This document shows positions 11,747 to 24,036 of a stretch of DNA of 64,000 nt, piece by piece. The notes below the pieces were generated by a model. The model made no database searches. It was not told the origin of the DNA and worked only from the letters and a program-made list of their open reading frames with translations. Each line of letters starts with the position of its first letter. The first letter of the stretch is position 1. Source of the stretch: Fasciola hepatica (lineage: Eukaryota; Platyhelminthes; Trematoda; Plagiorchiida; Fasciolidae); NCBI GenBank assembly GCA_948099385.1, contig CANUEZ040000113.1:9560501-9624500 (forward strand). Direction: 5' to 3'. Made by a program: the position numbers and the translations under genes.

Positions 11747-12732
11747 TGGTAGTGTTCTACACTATTGGTTAAGCTCGCCAGAGATCACGAGTCTTTAGGG
11801 TCTATTTTCCTACTTCGCTATAATGACTGGAACCCTCGAGTTGGTGTGCACACTTAATGTCACTATAATAACAGTGGATCACACTGAACCGCAATAAATT
11901 CTAGAAAGAATCTTATACTCTCTCTGAACGCTTACAATGCAAAACAAACGAGACAGTCTGTTTTTGTGCCGAGTTAACCTCGGCATGGCAGACAGAAGCA
12001 GTTATCCCAAATAGCTGCGATATTACCTTCAATGAGCTTAAGACCAGAGATGTCCCACTTCTATGCCCCCAACAATGCAAGACCTCAAACCGCAATTCTT
12101 TTGCACATCCAGTTTCTATGGACATACTTTCATACAGTTGTGCCGGCAAACAGGTCCGTAGTCTTGCTTCAGAAAAACTGTCTCATTGTAGACTGTTTAT
12201 TAGGGTAGGTACAGTTCGTGTTGATCCTACCCCAGAGTACCGCACGTTCGTGCTCTGAAACATGCAAAAACGTAACTTTACTTGTACTGAAAATGTTCAG
12301 CGTCGATATACCAAGAAACTGTTTGGGCTATCTACAAACTTAGATTACAGATAACGCCGTATGCCCCGGCAGCTTGTCACTCTGTGGCTCAGAAGAATAA
12401 GACTCAGCCTTGCATTTGTATTCGATTTGCTTCACGAGCAAGCTCGATCTTCTGGTCAAGTAAGCTTCGGGGCAGACGCATGATACCAAAGTCGCCGTGG
12501 AGAGTATCATACAACGACCCACGAAACACAAGTGTCCTTGAGGGGAAACTTCTTCCTCCTCAAAAGTGCGGCTTTGTGGAGCCAACCATCGGCGGACGTT
12601 CGTATCCCCGATTCCCCGACAAAACTTACGTCCAGGTTACACAAAACACTGGGTGCCCGAGAAGCAACCTCTCATTTAAATCCATGAACGACCATTGCTG
12701 GAGCCTAAGGGAAATTGCTAAGCGTTAGTGTG
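11747..12732. repeat. Unknown 986-bp repeat unit, copy 1
   Basis: This interval matches 36171-37156 at the same length with only about a dozen substitutions (about 99% identity by eye); the flanks on both sides are unrelated. There are no terminal inverted repeats, no clear LTR-type TG...CA ends, no target duplication and no known protein motif. Two minus-strand stretches look exon-like: 12027-12126 (bounded by AG and GT, identical at a third locus) and an open frame at about 12410-12559. Alternatives are a young segmental duplication carrying part of a host gene, or an unrecognised mobile element. Confidence 0.8.
12027..12126 (-). other. Exon-like 100-bp block, identical at three loci
   Basis: On the minus strand this block follows ...GAAAG and is followed by GTAATATCG, so it has canonical splice dinucleotides on both sides. 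It is open in one frame for 33 codons (beginning MSIETGCAKELRF and ending LVLSSLK) and contains stops in the other two. The same 100 bases occur without change at 4734-4833 and 36451-36550. The protein is not recognised. Whether it is an exon, a conserved element segment or a recent copy cannot be settled from sequence alone. Confidence 0.45.
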
Positions 12733-13852
12733 TGTTTTGGACTGGTTCGGATAATTCCGAGGCTAACCACAATGCGTGATCAAACTATGCGCTTGAATAT
12801 TATCCAACGTTCCAGAGGATAAGACAAATATGTGCACGGGATGTAATATAGAAGAAAGTTTTCAAGCCGCTCATCATCGCACCGCAGGCCAAACTCGGTT
12901 GGGCAAGCCGACCGAACATAAATAGAGCTGGCTGAGGGTGGCGAAATTATGCACAAATCTTACAGACGTAAAGCTGCTTGAGTGGAGGATTAAACGTGAT
13001 TGTCAGGTACTTTGTTTACCCCGAACAAAGAGATTTCCGAAGAGAGGTAAGCAAGCAGTTGCTGTTCTCAATTTGTGAGAGTTTTCTGAGTTGCGAATCG
13101 TCAGACGAACACGAAAGTAATTCAGATGTAGAAGAAGAAAAAACTGTCAGAGACTACGGTTGTAGATTTAGGTGGCTGGATACTCACTAAGTCAGCTATG
13201 TGCGGAATGAATCACACATCCGGCGGGAGGTTTCACCTCGATGGTGAAGGTAGTAGCCGGATAGAAACAAGTAAAAGCTGAGCAGTCGTTCTACCTTCAG
13301 GAAAGGGGAATATCATGCTTCAATTTGAGAATGGGTACTGGGTGATAGATAAGTGCGTGACGTTTGGCTACCACATTAGGGAAGATACACGGCTTGCGAG
13401 AGAAAAGGTGAAGTGATTGACACATAAATGACAGCATATTGATGATTTCTGAAAGGTGGATCACGTGAAGGGTGACAAGTCGAAACTTTGCTTTACAAAA
13501 GCCTCTCAGGTGTGCAATATGGAGAAGGCGTAAAGCTTTGCAAGACGAGCGTGTTGCAAAGCAACAGCCCCTTATAGATGAAAAGTGGAACTAATGGAGG
13601 TGGCAAACAATCACCAAACCACTGGCTGTTGCGAAATCCTGTAGTCAGATGTTTGTCCGCTTTGGGATTACAATGCGGAAGTGAACTGCAACGGTAGATG
13701 TGTCAGTGTTTGAATACTTGGACAGAAATGCTGAGAGGGGTTTTACCTTGAGGAATGGTTATGTTAAAGATTGGGACTCATGACTATTTTATCGCCAAAC
13801 CTCGGGAAAGAGGACCATGAACAATGAGACAAGAATGCTAATGGGTCGTGAA
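12733..13852. other. Unassigned sequence
   Basis: No gene, domain or repeat recognised on either strand. It adjoins a minus-strand repeat at 13853 and may be older retroelement 3' sequence. Confidence 0.35.
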
Positions 13853-14290
13853 TTAGGCACTGGGGAAAGTAAATTTTTCCGGACTTGTAAAACGGCAAGC
13901 TACCACAGCGATGGTGGAAGCAAGCACGATGGGAAGTCGGTGATAACTGGAGGGGGCAACTGCACATTCACAGCAATACGAGTTTATGCACGATGTTTTT
14001 AAATCAAAAACTGGTGCTATTGGGTGAGGCTGACCTCTCGCGGTCCACCTAGGCTGAAATACGGTTTCGGTGGCGGTAGGTGTGATCCACCAACTTAGCT
14101 GCGGCTGCACATTGTTGCTGGCTTCCTGCTCGCCTCATGTGCGCGGGCAAAAGTGGTGCGTCGGAAGGCGCCCCCCACCGGCGGGGTTTGCACTAGTGTC
14201 ATTGAAGGGACCATGCAGCGGTGAAAACAGACTAGTCCGGTGGGATGCAGCAGGGTTGTAGGGGATCCCGGAAACAGGGCAAATAGCAGA
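13853..14290 (-). repeat. Diverged repeat shared with 28975-29260
   Basis: The minus strand between about 13980 and 14130 aligns with the plus strand at about 29098-29225 at roughly three in four bases. Shared strings include CAGCCTCACC and TAGCACCAGTT, and both copies carry TTTCCGGGATCCCCT nearby. The other copy lies within the CR1-D insertion, so this is probably the 3' region of another old CR1-like copy. No coding function is visible. Confidence 0.55.
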
Positions 14291-16069
14291 GCGATGGAAT
14301 GGCTGGCAGATATGAAATTTTCAACCAAAGTAAAGATGTACCTTCCTTTGGAGAAACAAAAAACCAAATTTTTTAAGTCATTTCTTTGAGCCGGTGAGTT
14401 CAGATCTCGCTTGAAGTTTAGATGCCCCCGGGAGCTAATCTAGATTCAGCATCAAGTAACCAGCTACCAGAGGCATTTGCAACCTCGCCGCGACTAAGTT
14501 AACCACGTCACTCGATCTCAGAGGCGGCTCAAAGTCAGGTGCAAGTCATCCATCCGCACAGTTAAGTCACGGGCAGCTTCCCCTCGGAATGTCACAATCG
14601 CTTGGGTAACTTTTATCAGCCACGCAGTAACACACTCCAATGATCGACTGAGACCATTCTGCGATTCCACACACTCACAAAATTATTACATTCATTCTAA
14701 GCAAGGGACTGGCTATATGAGTGGTGCTCGTTTGAGCAAACCTAGGGTCTCCCGGCTATGGCTCGTGGCCAGATCTCGTTCCGCCCATCCTAGAATTGTG
14801 GCGCTTCACCGACTCACTGGTTTAACTGCAGCTAGCTAGCTTCTCCAGTTCTGTCAGTTCAATTAGACTGAAAATACACCTTCTAATACGCCACTTGTCT
14901 TCCTCCCTGTCGACTGAATTAATGGGGGGGGGGGCCGTTGGGATAAGAAAGCTCAGAAAACCGCAAAAATAAGCTAGGTGTTTTGCGGGCCTTTTCTCCT
15001 GATCATTGCATGTTACCGAAGTAGGTTTCTGAAGAAATAAAACAGAAAACGCATTCTGAAAAGCTTCTGGCTTAGTATCAACCGTCAGTGGTAAAAATAG
15101 ATGTCTGGTTATTCAAACAACGGATTTATTTTGGAAAAAAATGTCTAGGAACTGCACTGCTCTGCGCCACTGAACACCGTGGTTGTTATCCGTTTGCGCT
15201 AATTACTGCCGCGGTACTATTCAGCTCCTTCTGGTATGAAACCTATCCAAAAGTACTGTTAGCACCTTCGTCCAGGTTAACCCGGTAATTAATTATGTGT
15301 TTACCCTTCCAACGAGCTAGTTTGCACGCATATGTGTTTCCTCAGTTATGGTGACCTCAGTCTACATGAAAACCTTTGTTTAAGAAAATGACTTCAGACC
15401 CAATTATGCTACGGACTTTACTGCCACTAACTCTGCCCGGCACAACTAATCTTACCGAACCCCTAGTGGCGAGTTCCCATCCCCGCGCATACCACTGAAA
15501 GAGTTCTGGACACTCGAGTGGCCCCGGCCACTGCCATTCCTGCGCAACCTGCCCTCACCTGACCGGACCTGACCCCGCGTCGTACCTATAGGGAACGGGT
15601 GGAAATGTAGTCGACTGTTAAACCGAAATAAGTCTGCTAGCTGTTATTGTTCATTTCCGTTCGCAATCCCTCTCTCTCCACTTCGTTTTCCATTGCTCCC
15701 AGTTCCCTGTGCCCTCCACCCACCTCTAATTTCCCCCATTTTATGTATCGGTTGCATTTTCGTGGTCTCCTGTGAACCACCCCATCCTTATACATACACC
15801 TGAATTGTCGAACATGACCATTTTCATGCCGTCGTACTTCTGGAACTCCTACCTATCCACTTTTTTTCTTTAGTCATCCCTTCACCCCTGAATATCCGAC
15901 TATCGGTGCTTTTTGCCAAACATCCAACGAAACCAGTCGATTATCCCAGGCCTACCGTTGTGATGCGCAGCTCCTAAAGAAGCAGACCAGCCAGTAAGAT
16001 TTTGCCTCGCGTAGACGTACGTCGGCCAGTTATTACTCCATGCTCCGTCTCGTTAAAGAATATCCGGGG
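14291..16069. other. Unassigned sequence with a G run
   Basis: No gene recognised. A run of about twelve G lies near 14924-14935. Further along the plus strand (about 15640-15900) the sequence is pyrimidine-rich, as is common in degraded repeat DNA. Confidence 0.35.
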
Positions 16070-16259
16070 TGATGCGCATAGCAGGATCGATGGCCTTCTA
16101 CCGCAAGTAAGCTCACTTGGACTGCGAATTGCAGATCTTCACGGGGTCATTAGAATTTTGACTCCCCTGGCCTAACTATCCGAGCCATCTTCGATAGCCA
16201 TGGGTTGTTTTTGGTTGCTACGTACAACAATACTAATAGCTTATTATCAGGGGCCTCGA

Positions 16260-17700
16260 AGCAAAATTGAAGTTCAAACCACGCCGTTGTATTTACCATC
16301 CTTGATGGGGCCCCGCTGAATAAATTCAGTAGTATCTTGCTGAAGGCCGCTAACGTGGGGCAGGTGGTACATCGCAGCACCAGACCGAGCAGACGAACAC
16401 AATGAAACCAACAACCCTGTTTTTTCAATTTTCGAGCCCCCTGGCAACCAGTGACCTTGTCCATAAAGAGAAAGTTCTTGCCCCTAACTCACAGCACGAA
16501 AACGTCCGAATGACGTCCGACAAAGTCATTACAGAGAGAAGTGTTGAAAAGGCCGAGCTCTTTCAAACATCAAAGACTAGAACTCGCCTGAAAGAACTCT
16601 ATACCCTGCATTTCCCCGATCCACTCCATGCACCCGATGTCTGCGAGCCTACAATTGCCCGAAGCAGATCCCGATGCAATGCCCGAACGTTTTCCAAACC
16701 TATCTGCCTTCGGGCTTCCTAGGCTGATCAACAATGTCACATACGCTTGTGGCTCGAATCCATCAATTCATGCCAGTCAGTCACGGCTTATGCGTCAAAA
16801 ACGGCTGTCGAAGTCTCGTAGCCTGCCTAACTTGACAACCCTGCTCCGGTCTCCCAAAAAGACACATCAACCAAATCATGGTCGTTCGTGTACCCTTCCT
16901 TCAGTTGTGACTGAAACTTATTCGTTGGATTGCATCATGACGCAGCTATGTCGCTCTCAATCGAAGCTGCCTTGTCAGCCCTCATGGCAACCCCCGCAAC
17001 CGAACCGTCAAGACTCAGCTTCCCTTGGGACACTCGGTCCTCCTTGCGCTCTGGCTTCTCACCTTTAGTGAGCCCTGGCACTCAGCCTCCCTGCCTTGTG
17101 TCAGCATCAAATGGTAGCCTATGGCCTCTAATGCAACATTCAACAGCGGCCTTGCTGCCCTACCAAAGACTTCGAAGCCCACTTGACTAGAGGAAAACCC
17201 CTTGTATCTTCAGGCCACACCCCGAAGGTCTTGCAAAATTTACAACCAGAGGGATACTTTGGTAGGCTCTCACAAACGCCAGTGCCTACAACTTCTGTCC
17301 TTAAACTAGTGAGTTCCTCAAAACATACTTTTTCCCAGCGAACTCCCAGCTCCACAAGCCTTTACGCGGATGATACTCGCAACCCACTGCACATCTATTA
17401 TTTGACGCTAACTTTGTCTAACCCATCATTCCCTAACCCTTCCCTACCCTTATCTCTCATCCACTGATTCCACCGCTATGCCACAATTTTCGGCTTCTCC
17501 CACCGTTGCCCACCCCACTTCAGAGCTTTTAGCCCTGGGATACTCCAGTCAGCCCCTCCAGGTAACTTTCCACCACCTTATAACATTCAGTCCCACTATC
17601 CCACTTTCTTTCCTGCCTTACTGAATCATTTTCCAAAGCCAGCTTCTCGTCAGTGGTATACACCTTCCGCGATAGCACAACAAACTCAACACCTCAACTG
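16260..17700 (+). pseudogene. CR1-C ORF1 remnant
   Basis: Several frames must be combined to follow similarity to CR1-B ORF1. The best-preserved part is 16402-16560, where FFQFSSPL and DKVITERSVE match LLFQFREE and DKTPLQREV of CR1-B. The remainder is Pro/Ser/Thr-rich as in the other copies. Many stops and frameshifts make it non-functional. Confidence 0.55.
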
Positions 17701-17959
17701 AGCAGCACTGCGTTTTTCCATTGCCTCCTCACAAATTAATTTTGCTATACCCCCTCTAACAACCACCGATACCTGCCCCAACCCATCTGAGCAGGCCGTA
17801 TTGACTTGCTACGAGACCACCCTATGCCCTCCCAGTTTCAACCATCTGAGGCCCGCTGTAACCCAAAATACCGATCACTGCCGCGGTTGCCATGTGGGAA
17901 GGTCCACACACAGCATGACCCCACATCCTGTCGTCGTTCCACGATTGTAACTATAACAC

Positions 17960-18430
17960 CAAATACTGGCACGCACTCTCTGCTTCTCGTCAATGCTCGT
18001 TCACTTTCGGATAAGACTGACTCCATGGGGCCAAGAGATACCCTGATGAACCCAGATATCATCACGGCAACAAAAACACGGCCCTCTGAGAACACCTCAC
18101 TAAGCATCTTTCTATTGCTGGGTTCGACCTACTCTCAAACCCCAGTCAAACTAGAAGTGGTGGGGGCGGCTAAATATACTTCCCGAAAAGTCCTAAAGAC
18201 TATCATCGACCAGTCCTACTTGTTTATGCCTGAGAAACTGTATGGTTACTGCTGAGACTTGGCCTCCTGGGCATACTAGTAGAATGCTTCTACCGACCTT
18301 CTTGCCAAGACTCGCCTCACCTCGATACTGTTACCGAAGCCTTCATCTTGGTGTCTGACTAGTCCCATGGCGCAAAAATCGTCCTAGGTGACCTCAGTGC
18401 CCCCAAAATAAGTTGGTCGAATATCCTTAC
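17960..18430 (+). pseudogene. CR1-C endonuclease fragment
   Basis: The frame holds LLLVNARSLSDKT, then MNPDIITATKTR (counterpart of the TETWL motif, with E changed to K), then in another frame the counterpart of the GDFN motif as GDLSAP. It ends abruptly at the boundary with BEL-2. Catalytic residues are altered. Confidence 0.6.
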
Positions 18431-18800
18431 TACTTTACCAACTTCGAAGTGTCTTTCTTTGGTTAGCCATCTTTGTCGGGTTTTTTGGGTCCGTAGGCCA
18501 TCACGTAACCATCGATTCCCAAACGCCCCGTTCAGATAATTCGCTTGTTTCCACCAATGTAAATAGCTACATTGGAGACTCACCGGCTTTTTAAGTCCGG
18601 TATTTGACCTGAATGCCAAAGAATCACTCGGGGAAAGCGCTAGGTGAGTGGAGTTGGCGGAGGAGACAGGAACCACAGGGTGGGTATTCGAGAGTCTCTC
18701 TTCCTTCGTCTTCGCGGTGTTCAGTATCCCATCTTCCGGCAGTTGTTGTTTGATGGAGTACTGCGCTACACGTCCTCGGTTTGCGCGCTGTTATCGGTTT
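18431..18800 (-). pseudogene. BEL-2 C-terminal pol piece (DUF5641-like)
   Basis: The minus-strand frame contains THLALSPSDSLAFRSN, HWWKQANYLNGAF, RWLR and RQRWLTKERHFEVGKVV. The counterparts in BEL-1 (46731-46270) are THLAPTPNDLLTLRSN, HGWKQSNYLAKVF, RWLR and RQKWLVKTRPFKVGGV. This is the domain that follows the integrase core in Pao elements. On the low side it abuts the CR1-C endonuclease at about 18430; on the high side it ends where CR1-B begins. Confidence 0.75.
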
Positions 18801-18967
18801 ACTTTCCACTAAGCTATATAAAATGATATTAGGAATAATAGCTCCTAGGAATATCCTCACAACTCAAAATAATTTGGGTTTTTTCTGAAAAATAAACTCA
18901 TAGGCAACCAGCTAATCTACAAAACGTTTTTAGAATAGCTTCCCAAATTCCGGTGTAGGATAGTTGA

Positions 18968-21380
18968 GTGTTCCCCATTATCAATACGCCTATCTCTAAT
19001 CCTATAAAAATACTTTTCCAAAGAATGCCTAAAGCGACTTCTGCTCGCCTTTACCACCGAGTGACAGGCCGTCTTCAGTGCGCGGGCACCAAAGGCACCC
19101 GACTCCCCACAGCTTTGGTACCTTGCTCAGTACCACTAGTTGATATCCACAGTGACGCTGGTATCAAATTTAGGGCACTAGAACGAAACTCAGAATCCTT
19201 GGAAGGACAGTTACGTACCATTGATAATGCTTTGACCGCGTTGTCACTGCTAGCGTTTATCGTGGATCCCTCAGAATACCCGAACACCCAAAGTTTACTA
19301 ACGGCCGGTCGCTTTCTGGACTCAGTTGCTTCTGAAGTCCACCAAAGAATTAAAAGATCCAAGAATGCCTTGGTCCTTAATATTCCGGACTGTCTTCCGC
19401 CTTCCTCGATTGAACAATCGTTGCTTCTAGCCTGCGGTATGTCACACCACGAGTGCGGCTGCGTACGACTAAGAAAAACGTCACAGCCGTACATGTGTCC
19501 ACTTCTGTTTCAGTTCCGTGAGGAAAACATTGCTACGGAATTCATCAGAAAGAGAGAGGATATAGCCAAAGCCACCCCATTCAAAAGCATAAAAATCATC
19601 GCCGACAAGACCCCATTGCAGAGGGAAGTCCTGAAGTCGGCAATCGGCAATCCCTCATTGCCACAATCTCCCGACCAGAGCCGCCCAACCCTCCTCAACA
19701 ACCCACCACAGTTGACACATTCACATACGCACCATCGACCAATGCACCACCAGTAGATGTAGACCTCGATATACCTCGCTCGTCGCCGACTCCTCAACGC
19801 CCATCCAAACGGCCCCACATTACAACCCAATCTCCACAATTACCTATGGGAGGTACCGAAAGCCGGGCGATACAATCATCTTTCAAAGACAGCTATCGCT
19901 CAGCTATTGGCTTGTCTTCCAAGCAAGCTGAGAAAGAGAATGCTTCCATCTCACCACCCCGTACCAAAGAATCAGCAACAAAATCGTCCCCAACGAAATC
20001 GAGCACAGCCTCTTCCCCTGCCCTTGTTGCCTCCCGTGGCCTGGATCATCTCAGCATCGGCATCAGCACGCCCCCAATTTGCCTCATAAACCAGCCTGAG
20101 GCCTCTCGTGTAAGCGCCAAACGAATTTTAACCCACCCATTTCCATCGCCGGCACGCCCACAGAAACTCCTCGGTCCCTCCGTTAATATTCCACCTGTGC
20201 GCCTAAGTAAGCATCCAAAGACCCACGTAGCCAACCCCAACGTGGTGCGGCCAACTACTCGTATGTCACCCTCGTCCTGTCTACCGATGCTCCACCATAT
20301 TGCAAATATGCCCCTGTTCATACCACCACCACCTATGTCGCCACCATTCGAACCTTCTCATTTTCCAGTACACCACGCACAACGTTTATTGTACTCGCTC
20401 AATGTTTCACCCGGTCGAATTCAGTAACTAGACCTTACCAGACCTCTCACCCCATTGCAGCCCCTAAGTGTACCCCAGCAACTTACCTACCTCAGTCCAA
20501 CCGCGGCAGTATACCATCAACCACCTGTTCGAATCGGGCTCCCACTATACCCAAACAACCGGTGGTACATCCCACGACTACTCAAAACCGAAGCAAAATA
20601 CCAATTTTTTTCATTATATACCCTGGGCGAAACATGGCCCCGTACCATAGCTCTATCCCAGAATATTCGTCCTCACCTTTTCCCCAATGGTTGTACAACC
20701 ATCAGTCGACCAACTTGTATTTCATCCACAAACCTAGGCCCCGCCTCTATAATTGCAGACGATACTTCTAACTTCCATCTACTTCACCCTGGTTCTTTGC
20801 TTCAGACTCCACCACTCATCCCCAACGAAGCTCCCCTTGCCTTCTTGGTTGATCCTGCGGCGGCCAGCCACTCCATAGGCTCCCAATCGAACTCCGAAAT
20901 CACCAAATTCGATCGTACTACCTGTCCTACCAGCACTCCCCCAAACCTTACTGGTCATTCCGGTACTAACCAAACGTCCCTTCATTGGTCCTCGACTCAC
21001 CCGCCGCCGCACCCAGTGCTGCTCCCAATCAGTCTTCCAGGGTGTCCCACCCAACTTGCGTCCTGCGGCAGTCATCCTCCTGATGTCTCCATAGACTTGA
21101 CACCCTTCAATCAGGGGTCCTATATACGCGACTACACAGTGCCCTACAAACCACTACCATGTAACCCACCCACTAATCTCCCCAGCCCAATTACTACCCC
21201 CCCCCCTGGTGACACCCTCCTGGCTGACAACCCGGCTGCCGAAAGCCTACTCGGCCCCAAAAGTCCTCCGCTACCCTCACGCGGAGCCCTAGCACCTTGT
21301 AACCTCGAAGATATAGGCAGAGTTTCCCTCCTACTGCTGAATTTCCGTTCGCTGTTGAAAAAATTAATGACTTGAGGAAG
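18968..21380 (+). pseudogene. CR1-B ORF1
   Basis: The first frame (18968-19756; the second ATG at 19025 may be the real start) holds the conserved part with FIVDPSEYPN, LDSVASEVHQRIK, LVLNIPDCLP, CVRLRKTS, CPLLFQF and DKTPLQREV. The downstream part (19846-20427 and 20455-21375) is proline-, serine- and threonine-rich and lies in other frames, so at least two frame changes separate the pieces. No zinc knuckle or esterase motif was seen. Its role is presumed to be RNA binding, by analogy with the family. Confidence 0.65.
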
Positions 21381-24036
21381 TATGTACCTGCTTCTAGCTT
21401 TGACATTGTTCTGGTTACAGAAATACGGTTAGCCGATCACATCCCAACTGACGTTGTCTCGTTGGTAGGCTATAACTCCTTTCGAGTAAGCAGAGTGAAC
21501 CGCCGAGGAGGTGGTTGTCTTGCACACATTAAACATAAATTTACTACCACCCTCCTCCACCACCAAGTGCTTGACTGTATTCCCGACTCTCTTTGGCTCT
21601 CCGTCCTAATTCCTGGAAGCGTGTTGCATATTAGGTGTGTCCACCGAGCACCTACATCTAGCTACTCTGATTTTCCGCATATCATTAGGGCTTTCGAGTG
21701 CATCTTCACTCTATCTTCAGGTCCAAAGATCATAGCAGGAGACTTTAACACTCCGGGTATTTGTGGGAATACAATGACTGCCCCTCTCATTTATCCGATT
21801 CCCTTCTGGACACCTACGCTGCAGGATGAACACAGCATGTTCCTACTCCAACAAGGCATAACAATATCCTGGACTTGGTGTTCACTCATGGCCTCACTGA
21901 TGTGAACATCTCCGTCGCGCAAAACCTCCCCGGTAGTGACCGCAAAATGGTCATATGTCACTTCACTGTTACACAAGAATGAGGCCTACCTGAAGTTGTC
22001 GAAATCCAATGACAAAGACCTATAGACTGACTAACTGGGCCCAGTGGTCTGCTTCCTTTCGTGGCATTGACTGGTCTGAATTCTTCCTCACATCCGATCC
22101 GCAAAAAGCAGCTGGTGTTCTTTGTCAAGTTGCTTTCCTCTATAAATTGCCTTAGCCCAACCGTTAGACATATTAGAGCCAAGACTACCAAAATTGACAG
22201 ACTTCGGCAAAAGATTTGTAAGCTCCAGAACTCATTCCTCAGAAATCGAGATTTCTCTCTGACACCCAGAATAAGCCGACTCTGCCGTGATCTCCATGCA
22301 GCAACCGAGAATAAACTCAAAAAGCAAGAACGGACTGCACTACAACAGCCTCACAGTGCTAAGCTTCTTTCAAGACAGCTAAAAGCTCGCAACTTGCGCA
22401 GCAGTGACAACAATATCCCATTCCTTATCCAAAATGGCACCCACCTTGACTCGCCAGAGGATATGGCTGAGGCTTTCAACTGCTATTTCGCCTCAGCTCG
22501 TATTACGGAGACTAACCCCCCACCATTCTGCCATACGATGCTCACACAGGAAGCGATATCAACCATAACATTTACCACAGCCAACATCAGGAAATTCCTG
22601 GCCAGCACGAAACTCTCCTATCACCCAGGGCCTGATGACCTTCCACCTGTCCTACTTCGATTTGGGGGACCTGACCTAGTGCTCCTATTGCTGAACCTCT
22701 TCACATTATCTATGTCGTCTGGAATCTACCCAGCTCAATGGAAAGCATCCCGTATAATTCCAAAACACAAAAATGGGCATTTGCATGATCCGGGGAACTA
22801 TCGCCCTACAAACCACACTTCGATTGTTTACAGACTCATGGAAAGGATAGTAAAGGACCAGCTTGTAAATTTCCTAACTTCTCGAAATCTTATCAACCCA
22901 GCTCAGCATGGATTCCTAAATTCCCGTTCATACCTCACGTGTCAGATGCACCTCCTCAATTTAATCACTTCTAAATCATGCAGCAACAAGTAAATCACCG
23001 TCATCTTTCTTGACATGACTGAAGCGTTCTACCGTGAATCTCACGCTCGCTTGCTGCCAAAAATTAAATCCTACGGAGTAGCTGACCCCTTCTGTCTTGG
23101 CTATCATCTTACCTATCTGAACCTTCTCAAACCGTCATCGTCAATGGAACATCCTCTCGGCCCAAACGAATTACTAGCAGGGTCGTGCATGGAAGCGTTC
23201 TAGGTCCTCTCTTATTTCTTATGTGCATTAATGACGTCTTCCAAGTAGTGCGTCATGGCACGACATTCCTTTTTGCTGACGACATAAAACTAGTCTATAC
23301 TTTTGAGGTGAACGCCATGCACTCAGCTGTCAGTGATATTCCGTCAGACTTGAAGTCCCCTGACGAATGGTGTACTCGGTGGCTGATGAAGCTTTCGGCA
23401 GCTAAGAGCTCCCTTCTGTCTTACAAATGCCATGTTCCACCTGGCCCTCTCAAAACAAAGGGTCTGCCGATTCCCACTACTCATGTGGTAGGAGATCCGG
23501 GCCTGCATTATTCATGTTCCTTGAACTTTCATGAACAAGCACTGACCCAAATTGGCAAGGAATGAGGGATGACTGCGCCTATCCTCAGGACATACCTTAC
23601 TCAGGAGAGTAAGCTCCTGATATTCAAGACACAAGCCAGGTCGCTGCTGGAATACCGCACCCTAGTCTTTACCCTGATGCGAAAGGCCGACCTGGTCAAC
23701 ATAGAAAAAGTGCAACGCTCCTTCACCAAAAAATTACTTGGCACCTCTCCCATCCTTAACTGCAGAGCCAGGAGCGAACTACCCCGGATTGAGCCAGTAT
23801 GGCTACTTCGTATCAAGCTCAATCTCTCACTTTCGTTCAACCTCCTGCATTCAAAAGTCCATTCATCTGATAACCCACCCAGTTTCTCTAGTGAGACTCC
23901 CTACTTCCTCCGTCATAGGCAATTCACCATTACAACCCCAAATACAGACTCTCAATCAGATCTAGGTATATCTCGGTTATCTACTCCAGCCTCTGGAATA
24001 AGCTTCCTGGCTCACTGCGATCGCGTCGCACTCTGA
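21306..24036 (+). pseudogene. CR1-B ORF2: endonuclease and reverse transcriptase, several breaks
   Basis: The endonuclease spans about 21320-22020: LLLLNFRSLLKKL, VLVTEIRLADHI, IIAGDFNTPGICG, and later LPGSDRKMVICHF, where the catalytic SDH reads SDR. The reverse transcriptase follows in pieces: 22061-22993 with ILNNYRP-like NYRPTNHTSIVYRLMERI, 23015-23203, 23185-23565 with VLGPLLFLMCINDVF and FADD, and 23569-24036 as the thumb-like end. At least four frameshifts or stops interrupt it. The TETWL counterpart reads TEIRL. It cannot give a working enzyme. Confidence 0.75.

Larger units (their letters stand above)
16070..18430 (+). mobile_element. CR1-like fragment (CR1-C), ORF1 and part of endonuclease
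   Basis: A plus-strand, strongly decayed copy of the same family group as CR1-A and CR1-B. ORF1 counterparts appear from about 16260 (LKAANVGQVV, then FFQFSSPLATSD and SDKVITERSVEK near 16430-16550). A pyrimidine-rich, proline-coding stretch follows, then an endonuclease N-terminus (LLLVNARSLSDKTDSM at about 17978, and GDLSAPKISWSNIL at about 18390-18430). The homology stops at about 18430, where BEL-2 sequence begins in the opposite orientation. No reverse-transcriptase part of this copy was found. Confidence 0.65.
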
